Origin: Solirubrobacteraceae bacterium
Lineage (GTDB): Bacteria > Actinomycetota > Thermoleophilia > Solirubrobacterales > Solirubrobacteraceae
Direction: 5' to 3'
Assembly (NCBI GenBank): GCA_030149625.1
Contig: JASLHP010000083.1
Span: 1-21,613 of the forward strand
Length of the DNA stretch: 21,613 nucleotides
Shown: positions 1-6,960 of the stretch, in pieces
How the letters are laid out: the number at the start of each line of letters is the position of its first letter
How positions within the stretch are numbered: the first letter of the stretch is position 1
Translations under genes and position numbers: made by a program
Notes under the pieces: generated by a model
Told to the model about the DNA's origin: nothing
The model's database searches: none
Seen by the model: only the letters and a program-made list of their open reading frames with translations

Positions 1-1
1 G

Positions 2-1468
2 CAGGAGATCGCCTACGCGATGAGCAACGCGATCGCGGTGCTGGATGCGGCTCGCGAACGGGTGCCGGCGGAGCGCCTGGCGCAGGTCTTCGGGCGCATC
101 TCGTTCTTCGTCAACGCCGGCGTGCGCTTCGTCGAGGAGCACGCGAAGCTGCGCGCGATGTCGATCCTGTGGGAGGAGCTCGGGCGCGAGCGATACGGCG
201 TCGAGGATCCGCGCCACCTGCGCTTCCGCTACGGCGTGCAGGTCAACTCGCTCGGCCTCACCGAGGCCCAGCCGGAGAACAACGTGCAGCGAATCGTGCT
301 GGAGGCGCTCGCGGTGACGCTCGGCCGCGACGCGCGCGCACGGGCGATCCAGCTGCCGGCGTGGAACGAGGCGCTGGGGCTGCCGCGCCCGTGGGACCAG
401 CAGTGGTCGCTGCGCATCCAGCAGGTGCTCGCGTACGAGACCGACATCCTCGAGTACCCCGACATCTTCGAGGGCTCGAAGGTGATGGATGCGCTCGTGG
501 CGGAGCTCTTGGAGGGAGCGCGCGCCGAGATGTCGGTCGTGGCCGAGCTCGGCGGCGCGGTCGAGGCGGTTCCGTACATGAAGGCCGCGCTCGTCGACAG
601 CCACCGCGAGCGGATCCGCCGGATCGAGGACGGCGAGCAGGTCGTGGTCGGACAGAATCGCTTCACCGAGACCGAGAGCTCGCCGCTGACCGCCGACGCC
701 GAGGGCGGCATCCTCGTCGTCGACCCCGCCGTCGAAGCGCAGCAGGTCGAGGACGTGCGCCGCTGGCGAGCCGAGCGCGACGAGGCTGCTGTGAAGGAGG
801 CGATCGCAGCGCTCGCCGCCGCCGCCGGTGACGCCAACGCCGAGGTCAACCTGATGGTGCCGACGATCGCGGCGGCGAGGGCCGGGGTGACGACGGGCGA
901 GTGGTCGCGGACGTTGCGAGAGGTGTTCGGCAGCTACCGCGCGCCCACGGGTGTCGGCGAGGCGGCGGCGCTGCCGGGTGACGCGCAGCTCGACGAGCTG
1001 CGCGCCGAGGTCGCGCGCCTGCAGGAGCGGCTCGGGCGCCGGCCCAAGATCCTCGTCGGCAAGCCGGGCCTCGACGGGCACTCCAACGGCGCCGAGCAGA
1101 TCGCCGTGCGCGCGCGCGACGCGGGCATGGACGTCGTCTACGAAGGCATTCGCCTTACCCCCGCGCAGATCGCCGCCTCGGCGCTGCAGGAGGGCGTTCA
1201 CGTGATCGGCCTGTCGATCCTGTCTGGCTCGCACCGCGAGCTGATCCCGGCGGTGATCGAAGCGCTGCGCGACGCAGGCGTGGACGCGCCGGTGATCGTC
1301 GGCGGGATCATCCCCGAGCAGGACGTCGCCGCGCTGCGCGAGGCCGGCGTAGCTGCCGTCTATACGCCGAAGGACTTCGACATCAACCGCATCATGCGCG
1401 ACATCGTGGCGATCGTGAGAGAGCGCGCCGAGCGGCCGGCGGTCGCGACGGGCGGCGCCTCCGCCTAG
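2..1468 (+). CDS. ecm: Ethylmalonyl-CoA mutase (MeaA/Ecm type), 5'-truncated by window edge
   Basis: Adenosylcobalamin-dependent mutase, expected to convert ethylmalonyl-CoA to methylsuccinyl-CoA in the ethylmalonyl-CoA pathway. The reading frame is open from base 2, so the ATG at 20 is internal; about 488 residues are visible of the roughly 660-680 usual for the family, so the first part of the TIM barrel is missing. The visible part has the end of the substrate-binding barrel (WDQQWSLRIQQVLAYE, GQNRF) and a fused C-terminal B12 domain. That domain carries the base-off signature DGHSNG (its cobalt-ligand His codon is at 1079), then LSILSGSH and VGGIIP. The string KPGLDGHSNGAEQIA followed by YEGIRLTP is, from memory, typical of MeaA/Ecm, whereas methylmalonyl-CoA mutases usually have KMGQDGHDRG. 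The stop is 22 bp before meaB. A methylmalonyl-CoA or other acyl-CoA mutase remains possible because the substrate-specific N-terminal region is outside the window. Confidence 0.85.
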   Translation, partial: QEIAYAMSNAIAVLDAARERVPAERLAQVFGRISFFVNAGVRFVEEHAKLRAMSILWEELGRERYGVEDPRHLRFRYGVQVNSLGLTEAQPENNVQRIVLEALAVTLGRDARARAIQLPAWNEALGLPRPWDQQWSLRIQQVLAYETDILEYPDIFEGSKVMDALVAELLEGARAEMSVVAELGGAVEAVPYMKAALVDSHRERIRRIEDGEQVVVGQNRFTETESSPLTADAEGGILVVDPAVEAQQVEDVRRWRAERDEAAVKEAIAALAAAAGDANAEVNLMVPTIAAARAGVTTGEWSRTLREVFGSYRAPTGVGEAAALPGDAQLDELRAEVARLQERLGRRPKILVGKPGLDGHSNGAEQIAVRARDAGMDVVYEGIRLTPAQIAASALQEGVHVIGLSILSGSHRELIPAVIEALRDAGVDAPVIVGGIIPEQDVAALREAGVAAVYTPKDFDINRIMRDIVAIVRERAERPAVATGGASA

Positions 1469-1490
1469 TGCGCAGCGTGAGCGCAGGCAC

Positions 1491-2636
1491 GTGAGCGACG
1501 ACGGGGCCGCACTGGGTGAGCGCCTGAGGGCGCGCGACCTGAGCGCGGCGCCCGCGGCGCTGAACCTGCTCGAGAGCACCGCCGCGACGGACCGCGAGCA
1601 GGCGGCCGCGTTGCTGCGCGAGGTATCCCCCGCGGCCACCGGGGGCGAGGCCGCGGGCCACGTGATCGGGGTGACGGGACCGCCGGGCGCGGGCAAGTCG
1701 ACGCTGCTCTCGGCGCTGCTGCACGCGTGGCGCGCGCAAGCTCGCACCGTGGCGATGCTCGCGGTCGACCCGAGCTCGCGCCGCTCCGGCGGCTCGCTGC
1801 TGGGCGATCGCGCGCGCATCGAGTTCGACCCCGCCGATCGCGGCGTGCTGATCCGCTCGACCGCGGCCGGCGAGCGGCTGGGCGGGCTCGCGCGGGCGAC
1901 GCGCGGTGCCGCGCACGCGCTGGCGGCCGCGTTCGACGTCGTCGTGATCGAGACCGTCGGCGTCGGGCAGGCCGAGACCGACGTGGCTGACGTCGCCGAC
2001 ACGGTCGTCGTCGTCGTGCAGCCGGGAAGCGGCGACGTGCTGCAGTTCCTGAAGTCCGGGATCATGGAGATTCCCGACGTGCTGGTCGTGACGAAGGCGG
2101 ATCTCGGGCAGATCGCGATGCGCGCAAGGCGCGACCTCAGCGCGGCGTTGCGCTCGCTCGGCTCCGCCTCCGGGGACGGTGCGAGCCGCGCGCGCGTGCT
2201 CGCGGTCTCCTCGCTGGCGCCCACGAGCGGCATCGACGAGCTCGTGGCGGCGCTCGAGGAGCACCGCGCCACGCTGGACGTGGGCGAGCGACGCGTGGCC
2301 GCGCGCCGGGCCGCGGCGCTGACAGAGTTCGCGGTCGAGCACGGCGAACGGGGCTTGCGGGATCTCGGCGGCCGGCGCGCCGCGCAGAGCTTGCTTGCCC
2401 GCGAGGACCCGGGCATGGGCGTGCCGGCGCTCGTGGCGGCGCTCGAACGGAGCATGCCCGCATCCGCGCGGAGCCCGGCCACGCCCGCGACCGCATCTCC
2501 GCAAAGCCCGGCCACGCCCGCAACCACATCCCCGCAAAGCCCGGCCACGCCCACGACCGCATCCGCGCAAAGCCCGGCCACGCCCGCGACCACATCCGCG
2601 CAAAGCGCGCCGGCGCGCAGGCGAGAGGCCGGATGA
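1491..2636 (+). CDS. meaB: MeaB-type GTPase chaperone of B12-dependent acyl-CoA mutase
   Basis: G3E-family P-loop GTPase (MeaB/ArgK) that gates cobalamin loading and protects or reactivates acyl-CoA mutases; here its partner is the mutase just upstream. Visible motifs: Walker A GPPGAGKST at residues 63-71, the family's AVDPSSRRSGGSLLGDR block, VVIETVGVGQAETD (switch/Walker B area), VVVQPGSGDVLQFLKSG, and a guanine-specificity motif that reads TKAD (201-204) instead of NKxD. GTG at 1491 is taken as the start; no strong Shine-Dalgarno is visible, which suits translation following the upstream gene. At 381 aa it is longer than the usual 320-340 because of a tail of about 55 residues made of an 11-residue repeat (SPATPATTSAQ-like, residues 328-371). 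It ends in an ATGA overlap with the next small gene. Confidence 0.93.
   Translation: MSDDGAALGERLRARDLSAAPAALNLLESTAATDREQAAALLREVSPAATGGEAAGHVIGVTGPPGAGKSTLLSALLHAWRAQARTVAMLAVDPSSRRSGGSLLGDRARIEFDPADRGVLIRSTAAGERLGGLARATRGAAHALAAAFDVVVIETVGVGQAETDVADVADTVVVVVQPGSGDVLQFLKSGIMEIPDVLVVTKADLGQIAMRARRDLSAALRSLGSASGDGASRARVLAVSSLAPTSGIDELVAALEEHRATLDVGERRVAARRAAALTEFAVEHGERGLRDLGGRRAAQSLLAREDPGMGVPALVAALERSMPASARSPATPATASPQSPATPATTSPQSPATPTTASAQSPATPATTSAQSAPARRREAG
2472..2603 (+). repeat. Four tandem 33-bp repeats in the 3' end of meaB
   Basis: Four consecutive 33-bp units begin at 2472, 2505, 2538 and 2571, each starting AGCCCGGCCACGCCC. They differ at a few positions, mostly alternating GCGACCGCA and GCAACCACA variants. 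Because 33 is a multiple of 3, the units encode an 11-residue Ser/Pro/Ala/Thr-rich repeat without breaking the frame. The tract encodes a probably disordered tail and may vary in copy number between strains. Confidence 0.9.
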
Positions 2637-2782
2637 GACGCGACCTGCTGGTCATGTTCTGCGCGTTCGTGCTCGCGAGCGCGCTCGCCGGCGCGCTTGG
2701 CGCCGTCAACCTCGGCACGGCGCTCGCGTTCGGGCAGATGGCGTTCGCGGCGACGACGGTATACGTGATCCTCAAGCGCTGA
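2633..2782 (+). CDS. Small integral membrane protein, 49 aa, translationally coupled to meaB
   Basis: The ATG overlaps the meaB stop (ATGA at 2633-2636), and the frame runs 49 codons to TGA at 2780-2782. The product is almost entirely hydrophobic after MRRD: two probable membrane helices (about residues 5-24 and 27-46) separated by a short GAVNLG turn, with positive charges at both ends (RR near the N-terminus, KR at the C-terminus). I do not recognise the family. The coding overlap, hydrophobic pattern and GC-rich codon use support a real gene. Its position implies co-transcription with ecm-meaB; no function can be deduced. Confidence 0.6.
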   Translation: MRRDLLVMFCAFVLASALAGALGAVNLGTALAFGQMAFAATTVYVILKR

Positions 2783-2788
2783 GTCGCA

Positions 2789-2794
2789 TATGCT
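2789..2794 (+). promoter_or_regulatory. Candidate -10 box for the LLM oxidoreductase (near-leaderless)
   Basis: TATGCT fits the actinobacterial TANNNT -10 pattern and ends 6 nt before the GTG at 2801. No Shine-Dalgarno is visible. Transcription would begin at or next to the start codon. No convincing -35 is seen. Confidence 0.4.
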
Positions 2795-2800
2795 CACGCC

Positions 2801-3784
2801 GTGGGGACCGGGTGCTTCATTTCGACCGGGCGCTCGCTCGCATCGGCGATCGCGCGCGTCGAGCTCGCCGAGTCGCTCGGGTACGAGTCGGTGTACGTGA
2901 CGCACATCGCCGGGCGCGAGTCGCTGACGGTGCTGACGGCCTACGCGCTCGCGACCAGCCGCATCCGCGTCGGCTCGGGCGTCGTGCCGATCTACACGCG
3001 CACGCCCGCGACGATGGCGCAGACCGCGGCGACGATCGACGATCTGTCAGGCGGACGCTTGACGCTCGGGCTCGGCGTCTCGCATCGGCCGGTCGTGGAG
3101 GGCTGGCACGGGCAGACGATCGACCGCCCCGTCGCCGAGATGCGCGAGTACGCATCGATCGTGCGCGCGATCCTGTGCGGCGAGGACCCGCCGGCTGGCG
3201 AGAAGTGGCAGACGGGCTTTCGCCTGTTCGGCGTCGAGCGCTGCCCGTCGCTGCCGATCTACATCGCCGCGCTGTCGCCGGCGATGCTGCGTCTGGCCGG
3301 CGAGATCGCCGACGGCGTGATCTTGTGGCTGTGCAACCCGAGCTACATCCGCGAGGTGGTGATCCCGGAGGTGCGCGCCGGGCGCGAACGCGCCGGGCGC
3401 ACGCTCGAGGGCTTCGACGTCGTCGCCGCGGTGCCGGCCGCGCTCACCGCGTCGTCCGCGGACGGGGAGGACCGCGAGGAGGCCTACCGTGCGATGCGCA
3501 AAGACCTGATCCCCTACTTCGGGCTGCCGTTCTACCGCGCGATGATCGAGCGGACCGGCTTCGGGGCGGACATCGCGGGCTATGACGGCGCCGCGGGCGA
3601 CCTCGAGGCGATGCAGAGCGCGATCTCAGACGACTTCCTCGACGAGCTGACCGCGGTCGGCGACGCGCGGAGGCTTGCGGCGGGCATCGAGCGCTACCGC
3701 GCGGCGGGCACGAGCTCGCCCTGCATCGGGCCGATTCCGGGCACCGACTTCGAGGCGACGCTGCGCGCCGGGCTCGGCTCCTAG
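2801..3784 (+). CDS. LLM-class (luciferase-like) oxidoreductase, probably F420-dependent
   Basis: A 327-aa luciferase-like monooxygenase-fold protein; such proteins are flavin- or F420-using TIM-barrel oxidoreductases. Family features seen: AESLGYESVYVTH near the N-terminus, the VGSGVVPIYTRTPATMAQTAATIDDLSGGRLTLGLGVSH region split over residues about 50-90, VVEGWHG, and a later IYIAALSPAMLRLAGEIADGVILW segment. In F420-dependent members the segment corresponding to SGGRLTLGLGVSH lies by the cofactor. The GTG start at 2801 is preceded by a TANNNT box but no Shine-Dalgarno; the ATG at 2790 is out of frame. It follows the 49-aa gene by 18 bp but may have its own promoter. Substrate unknown; flavin (FMN) use cannot be excluded. 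Confidence 0.85.
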   Translation: MGTGCFISTGRSLASAIARVELAESLGYESVYVTHIAGRESLTVLTAYALATSRIRVGSGVVPIYTRTPATMAQTAATIDDLSGGRLTLGLGVSHRPVVEGWHGQTIDRPVAEMREYASIVRAILCGEDPPAGEKWQTGFRLFGVERCPSLPIYIAALSPAMLRLAGEIADGVILWLCNPSYIREVVIPEVRAGRERAGRTLEGFDVVAAVPAALTASSADGEDREEAYRAMRKDLIPYFGLPFYRAMIERTGFGADIAGYDGAAGDLEAMQSAISDDFLDELTAVGDARRLAAGIERYRAAGTSSPCIGPIPGTDFEATLRAGLGS

Positions 3785-3793
3785 CGCGAGCAC

Positions 3794-3815
3794 ACGTCGC
3801 CGGCGCCGGCGACGT
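3794..3815. other. 22-bp perfect palindrome between the LLM gene and dipZ
   Basis: The left arm ACGTCGCCGGC (3794-3804) is exactly mirrored by GCCGGCGACGT (3805-3815). It starts 10 bp after the upstream stop codon and lies 52 bp before the dipZ ATG. It could be a dimeric-regulator operator for dipZ, or an intrinsic terminator or cruciform; there is no loop and no T-tract, so a classical terminator is less likely. Confidence 0.6.
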
Positions 3816-3867
3816 CGCGAACCGGCGCGTAACGGAATCAAGGCTCGGCAGACTGTAAGAGCAGGAG

Positions 3868-5658
3868 ATGCTCGTTCTCGTGATCTTTGCGGTGCTCGCC
3901 GGCGCAGGCACGGCCCTGTCGCCGTGCGTGCTGCCGGTGCTGCCGGCACTGCTGTCGGCCGGTGGCGTGGGCGGGCGACGCCGACCGCTCGGCGTCGTGC
4001 TCGGGCTGGCCGTCACGTTCACCGTCTCGATCGTGTTCTTGACGAAGGTCGTCGAAGGCGTCGGCCTCGGCAGCGAACCGTTGCGTTATCTGGCGATCGC
4101 GGTCCTGCTGCTGTTCGGCCTCGCGCAGATGCTGCCGGACCTGTCCGCGCGTCTGGAGGCGCCTTTGTCGAGGCTTTCGCGTTTTGGCCCGCGCACGCGC
4201 GGCGAGGGCTTCGGCTCGGGGCTGCTCGTGGGTGGCGCGCTCGGCCTCGTGTACACGCCCTGCGCGGGTCCGATCTTCGCGGCGGTCGTCTCTGTCAGCG
4301 CCGCCACCGACAAGGCGCTCGCGCTGGGAAGCGCTTACGCGCTTGGCTCGGCGGTGGTGCTGTTCGCGCTGGCGCTCGGCGGCAGGCGCCTGTTCGATCG
4401 CATCCGCAGAACCGGTCGCGGTCCGCTGCTGGGACGGGCGCTCGGCACGGTCATGATTCTCACCGCCGTCGCGCTGCTCACGAATCTCGCAAACAGCTAC
4501 AGCCAGTTCGTCGCCACCAAGATCCCCAACGTCAACCTCGCCGCGTCGCTGGAGTGCTCCGCGGCCGTGACCAAACGCCTGCCCGAAGTGACCGGCCACA
4601 AGGCGAAGTTCGTCGCCAAGAACGGTTCCTCCGACTGCGAAGGCTCGAGCACCTCGAAGGTTCGCGTCGCCGCGCGCGACGCCAGCCAGGCGACGCTGCT
4701 CGCGGTCGCGCGCAAGCTGCCCGACCTGGGGACCGCGCCGGAATTCACCGAAACCCAGGACTGGTTCAACACGCCCGGCGACCGGCCGCTGACGCTCGAC
4801 TCGCTGCGCGGCCGCGTCGTGCTGATCGACTTCTGGACGTACACGTGCATCAACTGCATCCGCACGCTGCCCTACCTGAAGGCGTGGAATGCCGCCTACG
4901 CCAACGAGGGCCTGACGATCGTCGGCGTGGAGGCGCCCGAGTTCGCGTTCGAGAAGGACGCGAGCAACGTCGAGGACGCGATCGGGCAGTTCGGGCTGCG
5001 CTACCCCGTCGTCCAGGACAACGACATGGGTACGTGGAACGCGTACGGCAACCAATACTGGCCCGCCGACTACCTGATCGACGCGAAGGGCCAGGTCCGC
5101 TACGCGACATTCGGCGAGGGCGACTACGACAAGACCGAAACGGCGATCCGGGCGCTGCTCGCCGAAGCCGGCCACCAGGTCGGCGGCAAGAGCCATCCCA
5201 CCGGCGTGATCGCCCCGTCTGAAATCGCCACGCCGGAGACCTACATGGGCACGCTGCGCGCGCAGGGCTGGATCGATGGCCCGAAGACGGGCACGCACGA
5301 CTACGGGCACTCTCCCAGCGGTTCGCTCACACTCAACGACTTCGCCTACAGCGGCACTTGGAGGATCGCGGGACAGCCGGCCGAAGCGATTTCGGGGGCG
5401 GGCGTGGACCTCGAGTTCAAGGCCAAGAACGTGTATCTCGTGCTGAGCTCGCCCGGCGAACATCCGCTGCCGGTGCGGGTGCTGCTCGACGGCCACACGA
5501 TCCCGGCGGCGGACGCCGGCGGCGACGTCCACGACGGCGTCGCGACCGTACGCCGCCAGCGCCTGTATTGGCTCGTCTCGCTGCCACGCGACGAACAGCA
5601 CCGCCTGTCGCTGCGCTTCGCCGACGGTGTGACGGGCTATGACTTCACGTTCGGGTAG
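3868..5658 (+). CDS. dipZ: DipZ-like protein: CcdA membrane domain fused to thioredoxin domain and C-terminal beta domain
   Basis: A thiol-disulfide redox relay that carries reducing power across the membrane (CcdA part) to an extracytoplasmic thioredoxin-like domain, used in cytochrome c maturation or envelope disulfide reduction. The 596 aa divide into an N-terminal CcdA domain (about residues 1-210), with its two conserved cysteines in SPCVLP (C20) and YTPCAGP (C132), and a short extracytoplasmic linker with two more Cys. A redoxin domain follows from about 285 with the CxxC active site CINC (C327, C330) in FWTYTCINCIRTLPYL. The C-terminal part, from about 450 to the end, resembles the carbohydrate-binding-like domain of DipZ. 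The start has a good Shine-Dalgarno (GAGCAGGAG directly before ATG). It stands alone between a palindrome and an unrelated gene. Confidence 0.9.
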   Translation: MLVLVIFAVLAGAGTALSPCVLPVLPALLSAGGVGGRRRPLGVVLGLAVTFTVSIVFLTKVVEGVGLGSEPLRYLAIAVLLLFGLAQMLPDLSARLEAPLSRLSRFGPRTRGEGFGSGLLVGGALGLVYTPCAGPIFAAVVSVSAATDKALALGSAYALGSAVVLFALALGGRRLFDRIRRTGRGPLLGRALGTVMILTAVALLTNLANSYSQFVATKIPNVNLAASLECSAAVTKRLPEVTGHKAKFVAKNGSSDCEGSSTSKVRVAARDASQATLLAVARKLPDLGTAPEFTETQDWFNTPGDRPLTLDSLRGRVVLIDFWTYTCINCIRTLPYLKAWNAAYANEGLTIVGVEAPEFAFEKDASNVEDAIGQFGLRYPVVQDNDMGTWNAYGNQYWPADYLIDAKGQVRYATFGEGDYDKTETAIRALLAEAGHQVGGKSHPTGVIAPSEIATPETYMGTLRAQGWIDGPKTGTHDYGHSPSGSLTLNDFAYSGTWRIAGQPAEAISGAGVDLEFKAKNVYLVLSSPGEHPLPVRVLLDGHTIPAADAGGDVHDGVATVRRQRLYWLVSLPRDEQHRLSLRFADGVTGYDFTFG

Positions 5659-5725
5659 CGCCGGCGACTGACGGTGGCCGTCGTCGACGCAGGCACCCGT
5701 CGAGGGCTCACATCGTCTCGGTGCC

Positions 5726-5731
5726 TACAAT
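5726..5731 (+). promoter_or_regulatory. Candidate -10 box upstream of the four-cysteine protein
   Basis: TACAAT matches TANNNT and lies 7 nt before an in-frame ATG (5739) and 19 nt before the Shine-Dalgarno-supported ATG (5751). If it is the real -10, the earlier in-frame GTG (5721) and ATG (5730) cannot be translation starts. Confidence 0.4.
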
Positions 5732-5750
5732 GACCTGCATGGAGGGCTCG

Positions 5751-6320
5751 ATGGCAGAGACGAGCGCCCGCAGCTGGCTTCGCTGCTATCGCTGTTGGTC
5801 GCAGGACCTCGAGGTCCAGGTTCACTACGAGGGAATTCACAAGATCGACCCCGACACTGGCGAGCGCGCGGAAGTCGTCGATGAGCTGCAGGAGGCCGTC
5901 GTGCAGTGTCTGGACTGCATGCACGACCAGCCACACCTCGGCTTCAACAACGGACGCGTCGAGCCGATCGAGGACCGTTGGGAACGGATGATCGCCGGAA
6001 CTCCGTGGGTTGCCTCCTGCACGGTGACCGTCGACTCAGAAGACGTCGAGAGCTGCTCGGGACCGGAGGCCGGGGATGCGCTCTCCTACGCGGCCTTCGG
6101 CGAGCACGGCGTGCGCGAGTTCTTCACGCACGTGCGCTTTCACAAGCACGAAGACGACGCGCGCATCATCGTGCACCTGCTCGTCGAGCTGTACGCGCGC
6201 TCGCTCGAAGAGGCCACCGAGGTGCTCGAGTCATCCGCGCGTGGCGCGCTGACGATCACCTCGCTGGCCGAGGAGTCGCGACCACCGGCGGCAGGCGGCG
6301 AGAACCACGGCCACGACTAG
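5751..6320 (+). CDS. Unidentified protein with two CxxC motifs (possible zinc ribbon)
   Basis: I do not recognise this gene. The 189-aa product is acidic and soluble-looking, with no signal peptide or membrane helix. Two CxxC pairs, CYRC (12-15) and CLDC (53-56), are spaced like a zinc-ribbon or other metal site, and further Cys and His residues follow (C-T-V and E-S-C-S around residues 90-105, then FHKHEDD). The C-terminus ends in a His-containing stretch (GGENHGHD). ATG 5751 is preferred because GGAGGG lies 4 nt before it; in-frame alternatives are 5739 (leaderless), 5730 and GTG 5721. It is a single gene ending convergently with the reductase at 6441. A metal-binding or nucleic-acid-binding role is a guess. 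Confidence 0.75.
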   Translation: MAETSARSWLRCYRCWSQDLEVQVHYEGIHKIDPDTGERAEVVDELQEAVVQCLDCMHDQPHLGFNNGRVEPIEDRWERMIAGTPWVASCTVTVDSEDVESCSGPEAGDALSYAAFGEHGVREFFTHVRFHKHEDDARIIVHLLVELYARSLEEATEVLESSARGALTITSLAEESRPPAAGGENHGHD

Positions 6321-6323
6321 GAT

Positions 6324-6412
6324 GCCGCTGGCGCTTCGTCAGGCGGCGTGCTCGCTCGCTCATGTGCGAGCACACTTCCGCTCGCTGCGTCCTGCCTGAC
6401 TCGACCAGCGGC
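6324..6412. terminator. Three-tier nested inverted repeat between convergent genes
   Basis: Three nested stems fold in order: GCCGCTGG (6324-6331) with CCAGCGGC (6405-6412), GTCAGGC (6338-6344) with GCCTGAC (6394-6400), and GTGCTCGC (6348-6355) with GCGAGCAC (6366-6373) around a 10-nt loop. It fills almost the whole 120-bp gap between the stops at 6320 (+) and 6441 (-), so a bidirectional transcription end is the simplest reading. There is no T-tract. A REP-like element or structured RNA are alternatives. Confidence 0.5.
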
Positions 6413-6440
6413 CTCGAAGGGGCACGGCGGCCGCCGGCCT

Positions 6441-6956
6441 TCAGGCTGGTGAGAGGCGCATCACCGGGATGCGCCTGATGCCGGCGGTGCGCTGTTCGTA
6501 CTGGTTGTAGCCGCTGTAGACGAGCTTGGCCAGCTCGAACAGGCGATCGCGATCCTCGCCTTCGGCCTCGTGCGCGACATATGCGCCAGCGCGGCCCCTG
6601 GCCTCGAGCGTCACGTCAGGGTTGGCCTTGAGGTTGTAGTACCACGCCGGAAACTTGGCCCGGCCATAGCTGGAGGCGATCAGGATCACATCCGCGCCGT
6701 CGCTGAAGTACAGCAGCGGCACCGTTCGCTCGCGGCCGCTGCGCGCGCCTCGAACGGTGACCAGCACGACCGGGATCTGGCCGAGCGTGTGATCCACGCG
6801 TCCGCGCGTCGCGCGCAACAGCCACGGGTCGATTCTGGCTCCCACCTGCGAGGAGAACCACGTACCCGCCCTCGTCAGCGCGAGCGCCGTCACGCGCCGC
6901 TTCAGCTCGGAGTTCTGCGCTTGCTCGGGATCGACCGCTGGGATCGCCCCGGCCAT
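6441..6956 (-). CDS. Nitroreductase-family deazaflavin (F420)-dependent reductase, Ddn-like
   Basis: A 171-aa protein of the split-barrel Ddn/F420H2-dependent quinone reductase family, which uses reduced F420 to reduce quinones or nitro compounds, often at the membrane. Recognisable features: IPVVLVTVRGARSGRERTVPLLYF, the VILIASSYGRAKFPAWYYNLKANPDVTLE block that is the family hallmark, and a C-terminal YNQYEQRTAGIRRIPVMRL. The start at 6956 (ATG) leaves 4 bp after the pckG stop; an in-frame ATG at 6986 would overlap pckG by 26 bp and add 10 residues. Neither has a strong Shine-Dalgarno, which fits coupling to pckG. Substrate unknown. Its relation to PEP carboxykinase is probably only shared transcription. 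Confidence 0.85.
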   Translation of the reverse strand: MAGAIPAVDPEQAQNSELKRRVTALALTRAGTWFSSQVGARIDPWLLRATRGRVDHTLGQIPVVLVTVRGARSGRERTVPLLYFSDGADVILIASSYGRAKFPAWYYNLKANPDVTLEARGRAGAYVAHEAEGEDRDRLFELAKLVYSGYNQYEQRTAGIRRIPVMRLSPA

Positions 6957-6960
6957 CGAC

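Noticed and set aside
1392..2603. 403-codon minus-strand frame with RGCGRGRGRA repeats
   Set aside because: Antisense of meaB; its apparent repeats are just the 33-bp array read backwards.
2472..2603. 33-bp repeats as a CRISPR array
   Set aside because: Units are contiguous without spacers, in frame with meaB and encode a regular peptide repeat.
3838..5601. 587-codon open frame on the minus strand
   Set aside because: It lies exactly antisense to dipZ, which has clear CcdA and thioredoxin motifs. The translated product is a low-complexity Arg/Ala/Gly-rich shadow typical of high-GC antisense frames.
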